Of a DNA stretch of 32,016 nt, positions 1 to 7,569 are shown in pieces (position 1 is the first letter of the stretch; each line of letters starts with the position of its first letter). The stretch is taken from the NCBI GenBank assembly GCA_002772695.1, contig PFDI01000016.1, forward strand, positions 1-32,016, given 5' to 3'. Origin of the DNA: Candidatus Pacebacteria bacterium CG10_big_fil_rev_8_21_14_0_10_44_54 (GTDB taxonomy: Bacteria; Patescibacteriota; Microgenomatia; UBA1400; PJMF01). A program made the translations under genes and the position numbers. The notes below the pieces were generated by a model that did no database searches, had not been told where the DNA came from, and was given only the letters and a program-made list of their open reading frames with translations.

Positions 1-86
1 CTACAGATAGTGTAGCAACTCCCAACCAAAAAGATTCAGGGGCTACCTCCATCCCCAAGCGACCTTACGGTCGGGGATTTAAGTGA
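1..86 (+). CDS. 3' end of an unidentified gene (partial)
   Basis: One frame is open from the window edge (first full codon at 3) to a TGA at 84-86. It encodes a 27-residue basic tail ending RPYGRGFK. If real, it is the C-terminus of a gene that starts left of the window and converges on the next gene with an 8-nt overlap, the kind of tail-to-tail overlap also seen near 13.8 and 15.4 kb. The stretch also holds an imperfect hairpin around 53-77 (CGACC-TTAC-GGTCG core), which could instead be a terminator-like or repeat structure. No family can be recognised from so short a piece. Confidence 0.3.
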   Translation, partial: TDSVATPNQKDSGATSIPKRPYGRGFK

Positions 87-624
87 GGTGGGTTAAAAAT
101 TCCAAAGGTAGGTTTAACAGACAACACAAAAAGTGAGCGACAATGCCATCTTGACTATCAAAACCTAAATCTGGCACATATGCTGAATCAGCCATTTCTG
201 ACAATACTGCTTCCCACTCAATTCCATCAGCTGCTAAATCAGTTTCCGTCTCTAGTGTTAGATTAACTCGTCCAAAGTTAACAAACTCTTGCACATACTT
301 TTGTAAAATAATTTGAATGTGCTGCGGCCAATTTACTACTAGCCCAACAAGTTTATCGCGACCTGTTGCTTGTAGGAATTGAAGGCAAATTGCATAAAAA
401 AGCAACGTCTTATCTTCATCATAAAGCGCTGATACTTCTCCAAGCTGCGTTCTACCTTCTTCTCCTAATAAATCTATAGACTCATTAACACCAAGGAGGC
501 ATTTGGTGAAAAAGATTGCAACACTCGGGTGTTGAGCCAAAAGAAATGCTTTTACTTCTTCGGAAAGGGAATTGCTCAAAACCTGAGCTTTTTCCAAATT
601 TAATAGTCTCGGTTGCTCTACCAT
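79..624 (-). CDS. Hypothetical helical protein
   Basis: A protein of 181 residues that I do not recognise. It looks mostly alpha-helical, is rich in Leu and Glu, has no signal peptide or clear membrane segment, and has four Cys, two adjacent near the C-terminus (FLCCLL). I chose ATG at 624 over the GTG six bases upstream. A TAGAAT box lies exactly 6 nt before this ATG, the same leaderless layout as other genes here, and no Shine-Dalgarno is visible. It lies 31 bp downstream of the metallophosphoesterase gene on the same strand, so it may also be read with it. Composition resembles the neighbours. Function unknown. Confidence 0.7.
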   Translation of the reverse strand: MVEQPRLLNLEKAQVLSNSLSEEVKAFLLAQHPSVAIFFTKCLLGVNESIDLLGEEGRTQLGEVSALYDEDKTLLFYAICLQFLQATGRDKLVGLVVNWPQHIQIILQKYVQEFVNFGRVNLTLETETDLAADGIEWEAVLSEMADSAYVPDLGFDSQDGIVAHFLCCLLNLPLEFLTHLT

Positions 625-630
625 CAGCAC

Positions 631-636
631 ATTCTA
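631..636 (-). promoter_or_regulatory. -10 box of a leaderless promoter
   Basis: TAGAAT on the minus strand ends 6 nt before ATG at 624, which would place the transcription start on the A of the start codon. No good -35 is seen. Confidence 0.4.
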
Positions 637-655
637 GGGCAAGCACAACTACTAG

Positions 656-1162
656 CTACATCCGCAATTCTATTCGCTCGGCAGATTTTTTTTTAGTATC
701 AAAAATAACAAACGTCGCAATACCTGTCATCCTCCCGCAAGCTTCGCCGGGGTTAATCAAAAATTTTCCATCATTTTTCTCAACTTGATATACATGATTA
801 TGGCCATGCACAACCAAGTCATGAATATCAAGTGAAAAAGCTGCTTGAGCAACTTCTGGATAATGATTCATAAAAATACTTATGCCGAGAATGTGCTGGT
901 CTAACGTGCCATGTGCCAAATGGATGTTGTCATGTTTTGCAATTTTTGCCGTGATCGCTTCTGTCGTACGATGACTTGGTTCGTTATTGCCCCAGACTAA
1001 GTAGGAGTCACCAGAAAATTTGGCAAGTGTGTCTATACCCTCTGGATTGACGAGGTCACCTCCGTGCAAGAGTACTTCGCAGCCCACCCGATTGGCTCGC
1101 ACCACAACTTGCATGAGTAGGTCCCATCGATCATGAGTGTCGCTGACAATGGCAAATTTCAT
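656..1162 (-). CDS. YfcE/MJ0936-type metallophosphoesterase
   Basis: A 168-residue calcineurin-like phosphoesterase of the small MJ0936/YfcE family, full length for that family. All metal-binding motifs are visible in order: SDTHD (D8, H10), HGGD (D36), GNNE (N59-N60), NHYPE (H100) and HGHNHV (H121, H123). Such enzymes bind two metal ions, usually Mn or Ni, and hydrolyse phosphodiesters in the cytoplasm; the natural substrate is usually unknown. It follows the glycosidase-like gene with only 5 bp between them. A TACAAT box lies 7 nt before the ATG, so it may have its own near-leaderless start as well as being read from upstream. The family call is secure, the substrate is not. Confidence 0.92.
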   Translation of the reverse strand: MKFAIVSDTHDRWDLLMQVVVRANRVGCEVLLHGGDLVNPEGIDTLAKFSGDSYLVWGNNEPSHRTTEAITAKIAKHDNIHLAHGTLDQHILGISIFMNHYPEVAQAAFSLDIHDLVVHGHNHVYQVEKNDGKFLINPGEACGRMTGIATFVIFDTKKKSAERIELRM

Positions 1163-1167
1163 ACCGG

Positions 1168-2184
1168 TTATTGTACGCTAGAGAGCAAGCGCTTCTCACG
1201 CGCGATATTCTCGAGAGCTAGTTGTAGTGAGAGGAGTTGGTTAGTTGGCTGATCGTCTGCGGTCACAAAACTAAACTCGGCAAACGGACCAGGTGCTCCT
1301 TTGTACAAAAACGGTGTTACTGCCACTACTTCTGGCTTGCTCCAGATGTGTCGCAGTGCATACTCATAGTACGAAGCCAGCCAGCGATCGGTCGCTCTGG
1401 TGCCGCGCCAACCTGTTTCGGTAATGTACACTGGCAGGCTTTTGTCAATTTTATTTTCCAAAAATGCTAGTTCATGCTCAAAACCACGCAGCGAGTTTTT
1501 ATCAGTGCGGACAGGGGAGGAGACAAAACCCGGGTTTGGATACGAGTGAGAGTTCCAAGCATCAGCATACGAAAAAACTTCTGGGTCATACTCATACAGC
1601 TGTGATAAATACCAAAATGCTTCGCTGGTGTCTTTAGTGTTACCTGCGGCTAAGTCCATAGCTGCTGGAAGTACGATAAACGCAGGATCAACTGCATGCG
1701 CCCAGTTGCTCGCAAAGATAAAGTCCTGAGCATACGACGCAGGATCGATACTGCCACCCCATTCCTTGGCGTGGTTTACTTCGTTGAAAACTATTATGCG
1801 CTTGTCAGCCGTTGGCCACTCCAGATCAGAGAGGAAATTAATGAGGGCAACAATCTCCTTACGGTTCGGACGCTGCCAGGCATTATTTTCAAATCGCGTG
1901 GTAAGGCGAACAATCGGAATAACTCTGTCAATTTTTGCCTGATCAAATTGTTTTTGCCAGCGGATTGGATCCTCTATATCTACGAGCGTGATTGGCACAG
2001 TCATAAAATTCCAGGCGGATTCGGCAGCAGTTGTATCCGGTGATAGTAATGCTTGCTTGGCTACTGCAAACTCATCGGGCTGCAAAACATGCATGCCCAA
2101 TTTTGCTACCTCGTCAGCATGGGCAATGTTTGGCACAAAAAAAGTAAGTAAAAAAGCGATATATAAAGCAAAAAAATGTTTCAT
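1168..2184 (-). CDS. Secreted clan GH-A glycosidase-like protein
   Basis: A 338-residue protein with a clear signal peptide (residues 1-23, MKHFFALYIAFLL... ending AHA). The mature part reads as a TIM barrel of the clan GH-A type. The acid/base motif is FNEVNH with N134-E135 after a beta strand, WNSHSYP with H213 follows, and the nucleophile motif is YITETGWRG with E256 near the end of strand 7. GH-A enzymes cleave beta-linked glycans by a retaining mechanism. The exact family and substrate cannot be named by eye. Signal peptide and fold suggest it acts outside the membrane, like the wall-hydrolase-like protein encoded divergently next to it. A TATAAC box lies 8 nt before the ATG. Confidence 0.8.
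   Translation of the reverse strand: MKHFFALYIAFLLTFFVPNIAHADEVAKLGMHVLQPDEFAVAKQALLSPDTTAAESAWNFMTVPITLVDIEDPIRWQKQFDQAKIDRVIPIVRLTTRFENNAWQRPNRKEIVALINFLSDLEWPTADKRIIVFNEVNHAKEWGGSIDPASYAQDFIFASNWAHAVDPAFIVLPAAMDLAAGNTKDTSEAFWYLSQLYEYDPEVFSYADAWNSHSYPNPGFVSSPVRTDKNSLRGFEHELAFLENKIDKSLPVYITETGWRGTRATDRWLASYYEYALRHIWSKPEVVAVTPFLYKGAPGPFAEFSFVTADDQPTNQLLSLQLALENIAREKRLLSSVQ
1170..1175 (-). promoter_or_regulatory. Possible -10 box for metallophosphoesterase
   Basis: TACAAT on the minus strand sits 7 nt before ATG at 1162, inside the end of the upstream gene. It is one base off the 6-nt spacing seen elsewhere. Confidence 0.3.
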
Positions 2185-2219
2185 GGTATATGGTTATAGG
2201 ATATCATTTGTTCGGGTTA

Positions 2220-2249
2220 TTGTCTAGGCGTGTGAGTATTTGGTATACT
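2220..2249 (+). promoter_or_regulatory. Promoter of the lysozyme-like gene
   Basis: TTGTCT (2220-2225), an 18-bp spacer, then an extended -10 TGGTATACT (hexamer 2244-2249). The predicted start near 2256 leaves about 9 nt before ATG at 2265 and no Shine-Dalgarno. Confidence 0.55.
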
Positions 2250-2264
2250 GTTTGTTCGAGCGAA

Positions 2265-2936
2265 ATGAAAAACTTGTTTTTTGCCTTTTCATGGATATTT
2301 TTGTCAACTGGTGTACTACTAACCGGTGTGGCTGGAATGCAGTTTTATCTCCACGAGATTACCTGGCAACACTTTCTCAACAACCCAAGCGAAGCAGTGC
2401 GAGCGAGCATTGCGAGTCCTGCAGAACGCGCGCGCGAGGCAGAGATCACGGCTTTTATGGAGGTGCAAGACGCACGAGCACAATTGGTGACCAACTTCTT
2501 GGCCAGATACAACTCGCCACTCAAACCACATGCAAAATACGGCCGATTATTTGTAGAAATCGCCGACGAGCACGGGATGGACTTCAGATTATTGCCTGCT
2601 ATAGCCATGCAAGAAAGCAATCTATGTAAGGTTACGCCGCCTGGATCATACAATTGTCTCGGTCTCGGCGTACATGCCCGGGGCACCTGGGAGTTTGAAA
2701 GTTATGAAGAAAACTTTCGCGCTGCTGCCATTATCCTCAAAAACAACTACATCGATATAGGTCTGGTGACTCCAGAGCAAATAATGCGGAAGTATACTCC
2801 CTCGAGCAATGGTAGTTGGGCGGTAAGTGTAAACCAGTGGATGGCTGAGATGCGCTATGACGATAGATCGGCAGGCAGATCTGCCAAACAAGATGCTGAT
2901 TTGCTTGAATTTGTTAGCACAAATGATGGTATTTGA
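2265..2936 (+). CDS. Glucosaminidase/lysozyme-like wall hydrolase, membrane-anchored
   Basis: 223 residues from ATG 2265. A longer in-frame start at 2190 is rejected because a promoter lies between the two. Residues 1-25 form a hydrophobic signal anchor (KNLFFAFSWIFL). The C-terminal domain, about residues 90-200, looks like the lysozyme-superfamily glucosaminidase/SLT fold: LLPAIAMQESNLC with a probable catalytic E117, then YNCLGLGVHARG, which resembles the NxxGIG substrate-site segment. C121 and C131 could form a disulfide. Such enzymes cut peptidoglycan glycan strands, here probably on the outer face of the membrane. It is divergent from the glycosidase-like gene and followed at once by the small-RNA promoter. 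Confidence 0.75.
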   Translation: MKNLFFAFSWIFLSTGVLLTGVAGMQFYLHEITWQHFLNNPSEAVRASIASPAERAREAEITAFMEVQDARAQLVTNFLARYNSPLKPHAKYGRLFVEIADEHGMDFRLLPAIAMQESNLCKVTPPGSYNCLGLGVHARGTWEFESYEENFRAAAIILKNNYIDIGLVTPEQIMRKYTPSSNGSWAVSVNQWMAEMRYDDRSAGRSAKQDADLLEFVSTNDGI

Positions 2937-2942
2937 TATATA

Positions 2943-2971
2943 TTGACAATCTTATAGTAATTTGCTATATT
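2943..2971 (+). promoter_or_regulatory. Consensus sigma-70-type promoter of candidate small RNA
   Basis: TTGACA (2943-2948), a 17-bp spacer and TATATT (2966-2971): the -35 and spacing are perfect and the -10 is 5 of 6. It starts 7 bp after the previous stop codon. The predicted start is about 2978, and the only thing downstream before a strong terminator is a structured non-coding stretch. Confidence 0.75.
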
Positions 2972-2977
2972 GCTAAT

Positions 2978-3052
2978 ACCTCAGAAGGTTAGTTCCTCAC
3001 CGGAGTTTTCGTTCTGAGACAAAAACCCCCCCCGCTGACGGCGGGGTTTTTT
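2978..3052 (+). ncRNA. Candidate small RNA, about 75 nt
   Basis: The stretch has its own consensus promoter, no open reading frame, a perfect 7-bp helix (CTCAGAA 2980-2986 with TTCTGAG 3012-3018) closing a 25-nt loop, and a strong intrinsic terminator at 3030-3052. The loop holds a smaller possible hairpin (CTC-ACCG-GAG, 2996-3005). I do not recognise it as 6S, SRP, tmRNA or RNase P RNA; it is much too short for those. It may act by base pairing or be a stable structural RNA; nothing in the window shows a target. It could also be a terminated leader, but the next gene on this strand is beyond the tRNA and has its own promoter. Confidence 0.6.
3030..3052 (+). terminator. Bidirectional intrinsic terminator
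   Basis: CCCCGC (3030-3035), a 5-nt loop, GCGGGG (3041-3046) and six Ts (3047-3052). On the other strand it is followed by five Ts (complement of 3021-3025), so it would end both the small RNA on + and tRNA-Leu on -. Confidence 0.85.
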
Positions 3053-3053
3053 G

Positions 3054-3138
3054 TGCCGAGAACAGGAATCGAACCTGCACGCTCGTAATGAGCACTGGAT
3101 TCTAAGTCCAGCCTGTCTACCAGTTCCAGCATCTCGGC
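3054..3138 (-). tRNA. tRNA-Leu(UAG)
   Basis: Read on the minus strand, the 85-nt sequence folds as a class II tRNA. The acceptor stem is GCCGAGA with TCTCGGC, the anticodon loop CTTAGAA gives anticodon UAG (reads CUA and other CUN Leu codons), a long variable arm (TGCTCATTACGAGCGT) follows, and the T arm is GCAGG-TTCGATT-CCTGT. The discriminator base is A, as expected for Leu. CCA is not encoded and must be added. A TACAAT about 17 bp upstream may be its -10 box. The shared terminator lies just downstream. Confidence 0.95.
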
Positions 3139-3145
3139 GAGATGA

Positions 3146-3174
3146 TTGCCCTATTGTACCGCACCAGCTAAGAT
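3146..3174 (+). promoter_or_regulatory. Leaderless promoter of the membrane protein gene
   Basis: TTGCCC (3146-3151), a 17-bp spacer and TAAGAT (3169-3174). The -10 ends exactly 6 nt before ATG at 3181, and no Shine-Dalgarno is present. Confidence 0.5.
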
Positions 3175-3180
3175 AGCAGC

Positions 3181-3612
3181 ATGCAGACTGCGACAACACC
3201 TGAGCAAGAAAAGACTATCGTACTTCACCCCAATTGGCGGCTCCTTGTTGGCGCATATGCTCATCTGATTAGAGTGCTCTGGAAAAAAATTGCCCTGATA
3301 TTCTTGACACTCCATGGACTATATGGCCTCTTCCTCTCGATTCGTTTTCTTTTGCAGGAATATCCCATCCTCGAACAGCAATTGCAGCGACATCAAGTGG
3401 GACGTGATTCTGTTGAAGCCGTGCTGGTAGAGGCGATCGTGCTCCTGCTTGTCACATTGGTCGAAATGGCGTTTGCTGTTCGCTTGGCTCAGAAAAAAAG
3501 CATGCTAGTCGAGATCTTTGATGTTATATTTGCCTCGAGTTTGTTATTATTTGCTACTCAAATCCGCAGGTATATTGCTAGTCTAGAACTGCTTGCCAGA
3601 ATTGTTGAGTAG
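3181..3612 (+). CDS. Hypothetical membrane protein, about three TM segments
   Basis: 143 residues that I do not recognise. After a polar N-terminus (about 30 residues) come hydrophobic segments near residues 35-57, 78-102 and 108-126, with basic residues between them (for example RLAQKK), consistent with a small integral membrane protein. No catalytic motif is seen. The start at ATG 3181 is supported by the leaderless promoter just upstream. The next gene, a metalloprotease, begins 7 bp after its stop, so the two are probably one transcript. Confidence 0.75.
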   Translation: MQTATTPEQEKTIVLHPNWRLLVGAYAHLIRVLWKKIALIFLTLHGLYGLFLSIRFLLQEYPILEQQLQRHQVGRDSVEAVLVEAIVLLLVTLVEMAFAVRLAQKKSMLVEIFDVIFASSLLLFATQIRRYIASLELLARIVE

Positions 3613-3619
3613 TAGTGAT

Positions 3620-4294
3620 ATGCGAGCGTACATACTCAAGCGATCAAAACGGTCCCACAATATTTCTATCCGAATAGGCAATAATAACGCCGTACATGTA
3701 ACGGCACCAGACCTGGTACCAAAAATCTTAGTTGACCAATTTGTAAAACGACAGGACGAATGGATTGACAAACAACAACAAAAACAAGCCAAAAAAACCA
3801 AAATAGTCGATAAAAAATCAATACACCTGTTTGGCAAAACATATCAAAAAAAAACTACCTATAATCCACAACAAGAAACAGGCTTTAGTATTTTGAACGG
3901 TGCATTACTCTACAACAATGCATTGCAACAAACCTCCCTCAACTCCGATAAATATGAAGTAGCACTTGTACGATTCTTGAAACAAACTGCAGAGCAATAT
4001 CTTTTGCCAAAAACCTATGCGCTTGCCAAATTGATGGATGTTTCTGTTGCTCGCATTACCCTGCGAGAGCAGCGATCTCGTTGGGGAAGTTGTAGCTCGC
4101 GCGGCAACATCAATTTCAACTGGCGCTTGGTGCATTTTTCTCCCCAGAGTATAAACTACGTTATTATCCATGAGCTAGCCCATCTGACTCACCACAACCA
4201 CTCAAGAACATTTTGGGCTTTGGTCGCCAAGTATGCTCCCAATTACAAACTCGCAAAAAGAGAGCTGCAAAAATTTGCGATACCACTCGCATAA
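3620..4294 (+). CDS. YgjP-like (DUF45) zinc metallopeptidase
   Basis: 224 residues from ATG 3620. A TTG start at 3593 would add nine residues inside the previous gene and has no support. The protein matches the YgjP/SprT-like DUF45 family: an N-terminal part with a basic, glutamine-rich linker, the hallmark RSRWGSCSSRGNINFNWRL segment, then the zinc site HELAHL (H184, E185, H188) with a likely third ligand in HNHSRTFW. Its length is normal for the family. These are cytoplasmic proteins whose substrates are mostly unknown. It sits between a membrane protein and a small membrane peptide, which does not reveal its role. Confidence 0.92.
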   Translation: MRAYILKRSKRSHNISIRIGNNNAVHVTAPDLVPKILVDQFVKRQDEWIDKQQQKQAKKTKIVDKKSIHLFGKTYQKKTTYNPQQETGFSILNGALLYNNALQQTSLNSDKYEVALVRFLKQTAEQYLLPKTYALAKLMDVSVARITLREQRSRWGSCSSRGNINFNWRLVHFSPQSINYVIIHELAHLTHHNHSRTFWALVAKYAPNYKLAKRELQKFAIPLA

Positions 4295-4305
4295 CGTTGT
4301 ATACT
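4275..4305 (+). promoter_or_regulatory. Leaderless promoter of the 61-aa membrane protein
   Basis: TATACT (4300-4305) ends 6 nt before ATG at 4312 and is preceded directly by TG. A weak TTGCGA (4275-4280) lies 19 bp upstream, inside the end of the protease gene. Confidence 0.5.
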
Positions 4306-4311
4306 AGAGAT

Positions 4312-4497
4312 ATGAAGAATTTGCTTGCTTTCAACAATCATCATACTTTTCTGACTAGCCTGGCAGAAAAGCTGCATTGGCCACACAAAGAAACACGCAC
4401 TCACAAAGCACTCCGCCTGCTACATACTAGTATCGTATATATTGCGCTCATTCTTATTGGCTATCTAATCGCACAACTTGAGCAGCTTTTGAAGTAG
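4312..4497 (+). CDS. Small hypothetical membrane protein (61 aa)
   Basis: A 61-residue protein starting at ATG 4312. The same frame is open further upstream, but the leaderless promoter at 4300 fixes this start. The first 35 residues are polar and His-rich (NNHH, LHWPHK), and residues 37-57 form one hydrophobic helix (IVYIALILIGYLIAQL). The short tail suggests the N-terminus faces the cytoplasm and is tethered to the membrane. The holA-like gene begins right after its stop codon with no gap, so the two are probably co-translated. No family is recognised. Confidence 0.6.
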   Translation: MKNLLAFNNHHTFLTSLAEKLHWPHKETRTHKALRLLHTSIVYIALILIGYLIAQLEQLLK

Positions 4498-5178
4498 ATG
4501 AAAATCATCCACGGCTCACATGAAGTTCACGCACACCAAGCCTTATTGCTACAACTCAAGCAAGCGACTACGCTTGGTCAAGTGGTAAAGCGGCTGCAAG
4601 CAAAAACTTGTTCTTTGGCAGACCTAGAACTTCAACTCGGTGAACAAGACCTATTTCAAAAACAAAAACTCATTGTCCTCGAACAACTACATAGTCTGCC
4701 AAAATCTGCGAGAAAAACCGACCTTATCTCCTACTTGCAGTCTCATCAAGATGCAAACGTACTTTTATTCGAACAAAAAGATCTTACTGCATCAGAACTC
4801 AAGAAATTCTTGCAAGCAGAGTCACAACATTTTCCAACCAGCTCAACGCTCTTTAAATGGCTTGACTGCCTTGGTAATAAACACCAACAAAAGCAGGCTT
4901 TGGAGTACCTTACTCAAGCAAAACAAACCGATGGGATCGGCTTTTGCTTTGCCATGCTGGCACGACAAGTCCGTCTTCTATTGCAAGTAAAAGACGGGAG
5001 AGTAATCGCCGGACCACCATTCGTGCAAGCAAAACTCAAAAAACAGGCGGGACAATTTACTTTGACCGCATTACTACAACTTCACCAACAGTTACTTGAG
5101 ATTGATTACCAAAGCAAAACCAACACATCGGTACTCAACACAGAACAGCAACTTGATCTTTTGACACTCTCCTTGTAG
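4498..5178 (+). CDS. holA: DNA polymerase III delta subunit (HolA-like), short form
   Basis: 226 residues that match the clamp-loader delta subunit in outline. The N-terminal half resembles the degraded RecA-like domain (SLADLELQLGEQDLFQKQK..., then the hydrophobic strand ANVLLFEQK). The C-terminal helical collar carries the diagnostic LARQVRLLLQVK and a late LHQQLLEIDYQSKTN helix. Typical delta subunits are about 330-350 residues, so this is a shortened version of the kind seen in reduced genomes. The protein opens the beta clamp for loading at replication. It starts immediately after the preceding stop. The call rests mainly on the C-terminal helices. Confidence 0.75.
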   Translation: MKIIHGSHEVHAHQALLLQLKQATTLGQVVKRLQAKTCSLADLELQLGEQDLFQKQKLIVLEQLHSLPKSARKTDLISYLQSHQDANVLLFEQKDLTASELKKFLQAESQHFPTSSTLFKWLDCLGNKHQQKQALEYLTQAKQTDGIGFCFAMLARQVRLLLQVKDGRVIAGPPFVQAKLKKQAGQFTLTALLQLHQQLLEIDYQSKTNTSVLNTEQQLDLLTLSL

Positions 5179-5234
5179 AGTAAACAGATCAGTCGCTATC
5201 AGGCGAGTACCCAGTAAAAATAGTAAGGACTCGT

Positions 5235-6605
5235 ATGATTCTCGAACCCGATATTTTCAAAGACTACGATATTAGAGCCACACACAACTCATCAGTTGAT
5301 GCTGAAGGAGTCGGAAGAATTGGTGGAGCAATTGGCTCATTTTTTTCTCCAAAAACAGTTGGGATTGGGTATGATATGCGCGTAAGCTCGCAGGAGTGGT
5401 TCGAAGCACTCAGCAAAGCCTTAACAACACAAGGTATTGAAGTTATTGATTTCGGTCTTATCAGCACCGATATGAGCTACTTTGCTGCCGGAACACTCGA
5501 TATTGATATTGCAATCATGATCACTGCCTCCCACAACCCACCAAAAGACAATGGTATGAAAATTGTCAAACGAGGAGCAATTGGCGTAAGTGGTGATTCA
5601 GGCATTTATGATATCCGTGATCTAGCAATCTCTAACACAGCGTTTCCCGTTGCAAATATACCTGGAAACATTACAAAAGTAGATATTCTTGATGATTGGA
5701 TCGCTCACACCCTTACTATGGCCGATGTCCAAACATTTAAACCACTAAAAGTAGTTGTCGATGCCGGTAACGGGATGGCGGGAAAGTTTATTCCAGCAAT
5801 TGCAAAACACCTGCCAATCAAAATAATTCCACTTTTTTTTGAACTAGACGGAACCTTTCCCAATCACCTTGCCAACCCACTACTAGAAGAGGCACAACAC
5901 GATATCGTAGCCGCCGTCAAAAAAGAACAGGCAGACTTAGGCATCATGTTTGACGGCGATGGTGACCGCATGTTTTTGGTAGACGACACCGGCAAATTTT
6001 TGTCTGGAACAATCACTACAGCCATGGTCGCAGATCAACTCCTGCAAACAAATAAAAATGCAACCATTCTCTACAACGCTATCTGTGGTCGAGTGGTACC
6101 CGAGACTATCAAAAAAAGAGGTGGCATAAGCGATCGAGTGCGCGTAGGCCACACACTTATCAAAGAAGCCATGCGAAAGCAACAAGCGCTTTTCGCTGGA
6201 GAACATTCGGGACATTACTACTTTCGAGACAACTTTAATGCTGATAGCGGACTAATTGCCGCATTAGTTGTGCTCGAAATGATCTCACAACAGAATAAAA
6301 AATTATCAGAGATTGCTAAAACTTTTGACGTTTATCCCTCTAGTGGGGAAATCAATTTTTCAGTAGAAGATAAGCAAGCAATGATGGACTCAATCGCAGC
6401 TCGCTACAGTGATGCCAAAACAGACTGGCTCGACGGACTATCTGTTTGGACCAAAACATGGTGGGCAAATATTCGACCATCTCAGACGCAACCAGTTTTG
6501 AGACTAAATGTTGAGGCCGACTCACAAAAAATCTTGGACACTATGGTGGCTGAACTAAAAAATCACATCCTGGCAGGAGGTGGTAAAATTGCGACAGAAC
6601 ATTAA
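5235..6605 (+). CDS. Phosphomannomutase/phosphoglucomutase
   Basis: 456 residues, full length for the alpha-D-phosphohexomutase family. The four-domain signature is present: the phospho-serine loop ITASHNPPKDNG with catalytic S99, the metal loop FDGDGDRM (D240, D242, D244), and the sugar-binding loop GEHSGHYYF (322-330). The C-terminal phosphate-binding domain follows but is less distinct. The enzyme moves phosphate between C1 and C6 of mannose or glucose, linking glycan precursors with glycolysis. An AAGGA Shine-Dalgarno lies about 7 nt before ATG 5235. The 56-bp gap upstream contains a small TCGC/GCGA hairpin. It is the first gene of a six-gene sugar-phosphate cluster. Sugar preference cannot be read from the sequence. 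Confidence 0.92.
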   Translation: MILEPDIFKDYDIRATHNSSVDAEGVGRIGGAIGSFFSPKTVGIGYDMRVSSQEWFEALSKALTTQGIEVIDFGLISTDMSYFAAGTLDIDIAIMITASHNPPKDNGMKIVKRGAIGVSGDSGIYDIRDLAISNTAFPVANIPGNITKVDILDDWIAHTLTMADVQTFKPLKVVVDAGNGMAGKFIPAIAKHLPIKIIPLFFELDGTFPNHLANPLLEEAQHDIVAAVKKEQADLGIMFDGDGDRMFLVDDTGKFLSGTITTAMVADQLLQTNKNATILYNAICGRVVPETIKKRGGISDRVRVGHTLIKEAMRKQQALFAGEHSGHYYFRDNFNADSGLIAALVVLEMISQQNKKLSEIAKTFDVYPSSGEINFSVEDKQAMMDSIAARYSDAKTDWLDGLSVWTKTWWANIRPSQTQPVLRLNVEADSQKILDTMVAELKNHILAGGGKIATEH

Positions 6606-6609
6606 TCAT

Positions 6610-7569
6610 ATGCACCGACCCTTTGATGCCCTCGCCATTGGCTCCATCTACCTTGATATACACTACGGTAGATTTCCCTTTGATACCAAAATGGGAATAA
6701 ATACTGAAACTGAAACTGTTGGCTCAGAAGTATTGCTCAGTGTTGGCGGCTCGGCAGCTAACTTTGCACAAATTAGTGCCAGTCTTGGTATGTCTATGGC
6801 GCTCTTGGGAAAAATTGGCCAAGACCGGGTAGGTGATATTGTGACCGAGGAGCTCAGCAAACTAAAAATTCAGCAGCTAATTTTTACCGATCCAGAGGTC
6901 CAAACTAATGTTAGCTCCCACTTCACCAATCCAGCAGGCAATACTATTCAAACAACAGGAGGCTCCGCAAATGCAGCCCTCGATCCCGATGACGCTCATC
7001 GAGTAGTACGCAACTACTTTGACAAAATTTCTACACTATATATTGGTAGCTACTTCAAGCTCACCGCACTGCAAGACGGTTATCAACAATTGGTAATCGA
7101 CGCCAGAAACGCTGGCATAGACGTACTACTTGATCACGGTATGGTAAGTAATGTAGTCGAACGAGAACACATCAGAAAGGTAAAAAAATTGATTGAACAG
7201 GTGACGTACTACCGACCAAACGAACAAGAGTTTTGCACAATATGGGAAGTCGACTCAATCGAAGCTGGCTTCAGAAAATTACTAACACTATCAAAGCGAC
7301 CAGAGACTGTCGTTACCAGAGGAGAGAAAGGAGCTGTTGGACTCGATCTTGACGGCAATACTTACACTATCAACAGCTTCTCCATCACACCAAAAAATGC
7401 AGTTGGCGCAGGAGATAGCTTCAACGCTGGCTACTTATTCGCCCGCAGGCAAGGCAAAAATATGTCAGAGGCAATTACCTTTGCTCATGCAGTTGCCGCT
7501 ATCCGTATCTCAAAATGTCCTTTACCCACTTTGGATCAGGTAGAAACTCTACTCAAGGAAAAACCATGA
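6610..7569 (+). CDS. PfkB-family sugar kinase
   Basis: 319 residues from ATG 6610. A TTG at 6589 has a GGAGG 8 nt upstream and could be the true start, adding seven residues; the recognisable fold begins at FDALAIGSIYLD either way. PfkB signature 1 is GGSAANFAQISASLG followed by GKIGQDRVGD, and signature 2 is NAVGAGDSFNAGYLFA with the catalytic Asp of GAGD. The family phosphorylates ribose, fructose, fructose-6-phosphate, adenosine and others. The position between a hexose-phosphate mutase and an isomerase makes a sugar or fructose-6-phosphate kinase attractive, but that is inference. It overlaps the next gene by 4 nt (ATGA). Confidence 0.88.
   Translation: MHRPFDALAIGSIYLDIHYGRFPFDTKMGINTETETVGSEVLLSVGGSAANFAQISASLGMSMALLGKIGQDRVGDIVTEELSKLKIQQLIFTDPEVQTNVSSHFTNPAGNTIQTTGGSANAALDPDDAHRVVRNYFDKISTLYIGSYFKLTALQDGYQQLVIDARNAGIDVLLDHGMVSNVVEREHIRKVKKLIEQVTYYRPNEQEFCTIWEVDSIEAGFRKLLTLSKRPETVVTRGEKGAVGLDLDGNTYTINSFSITPKNAVGAGDSFNAGYLFARRQGKNMSEAITFAHAVAAIRISKCPLPTLDQVETLLKEKP

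Noticed and set aside
1..110. End of an IS200/IS605-type element or REP-like repeat
   Set aside because: The stretch has GC-rich inverted pairs around 53-77 that recall such ends, but no transposase, no second copy in the window and no clear target site are visible. An open frame running in from the left explains it as well.
2190..2264. N-terminal extension of the lysozyme-like protein
   Set aside because: The extra 25 codons cover the promoter (2220-2249) and precede the natural signal anchor at ATG 2265.
2981..3199. Minus-strand ORF of 72 codons
   Set aside because: It is a reading through tRNA-Leu and the small-RNA region, with no protein-like features.
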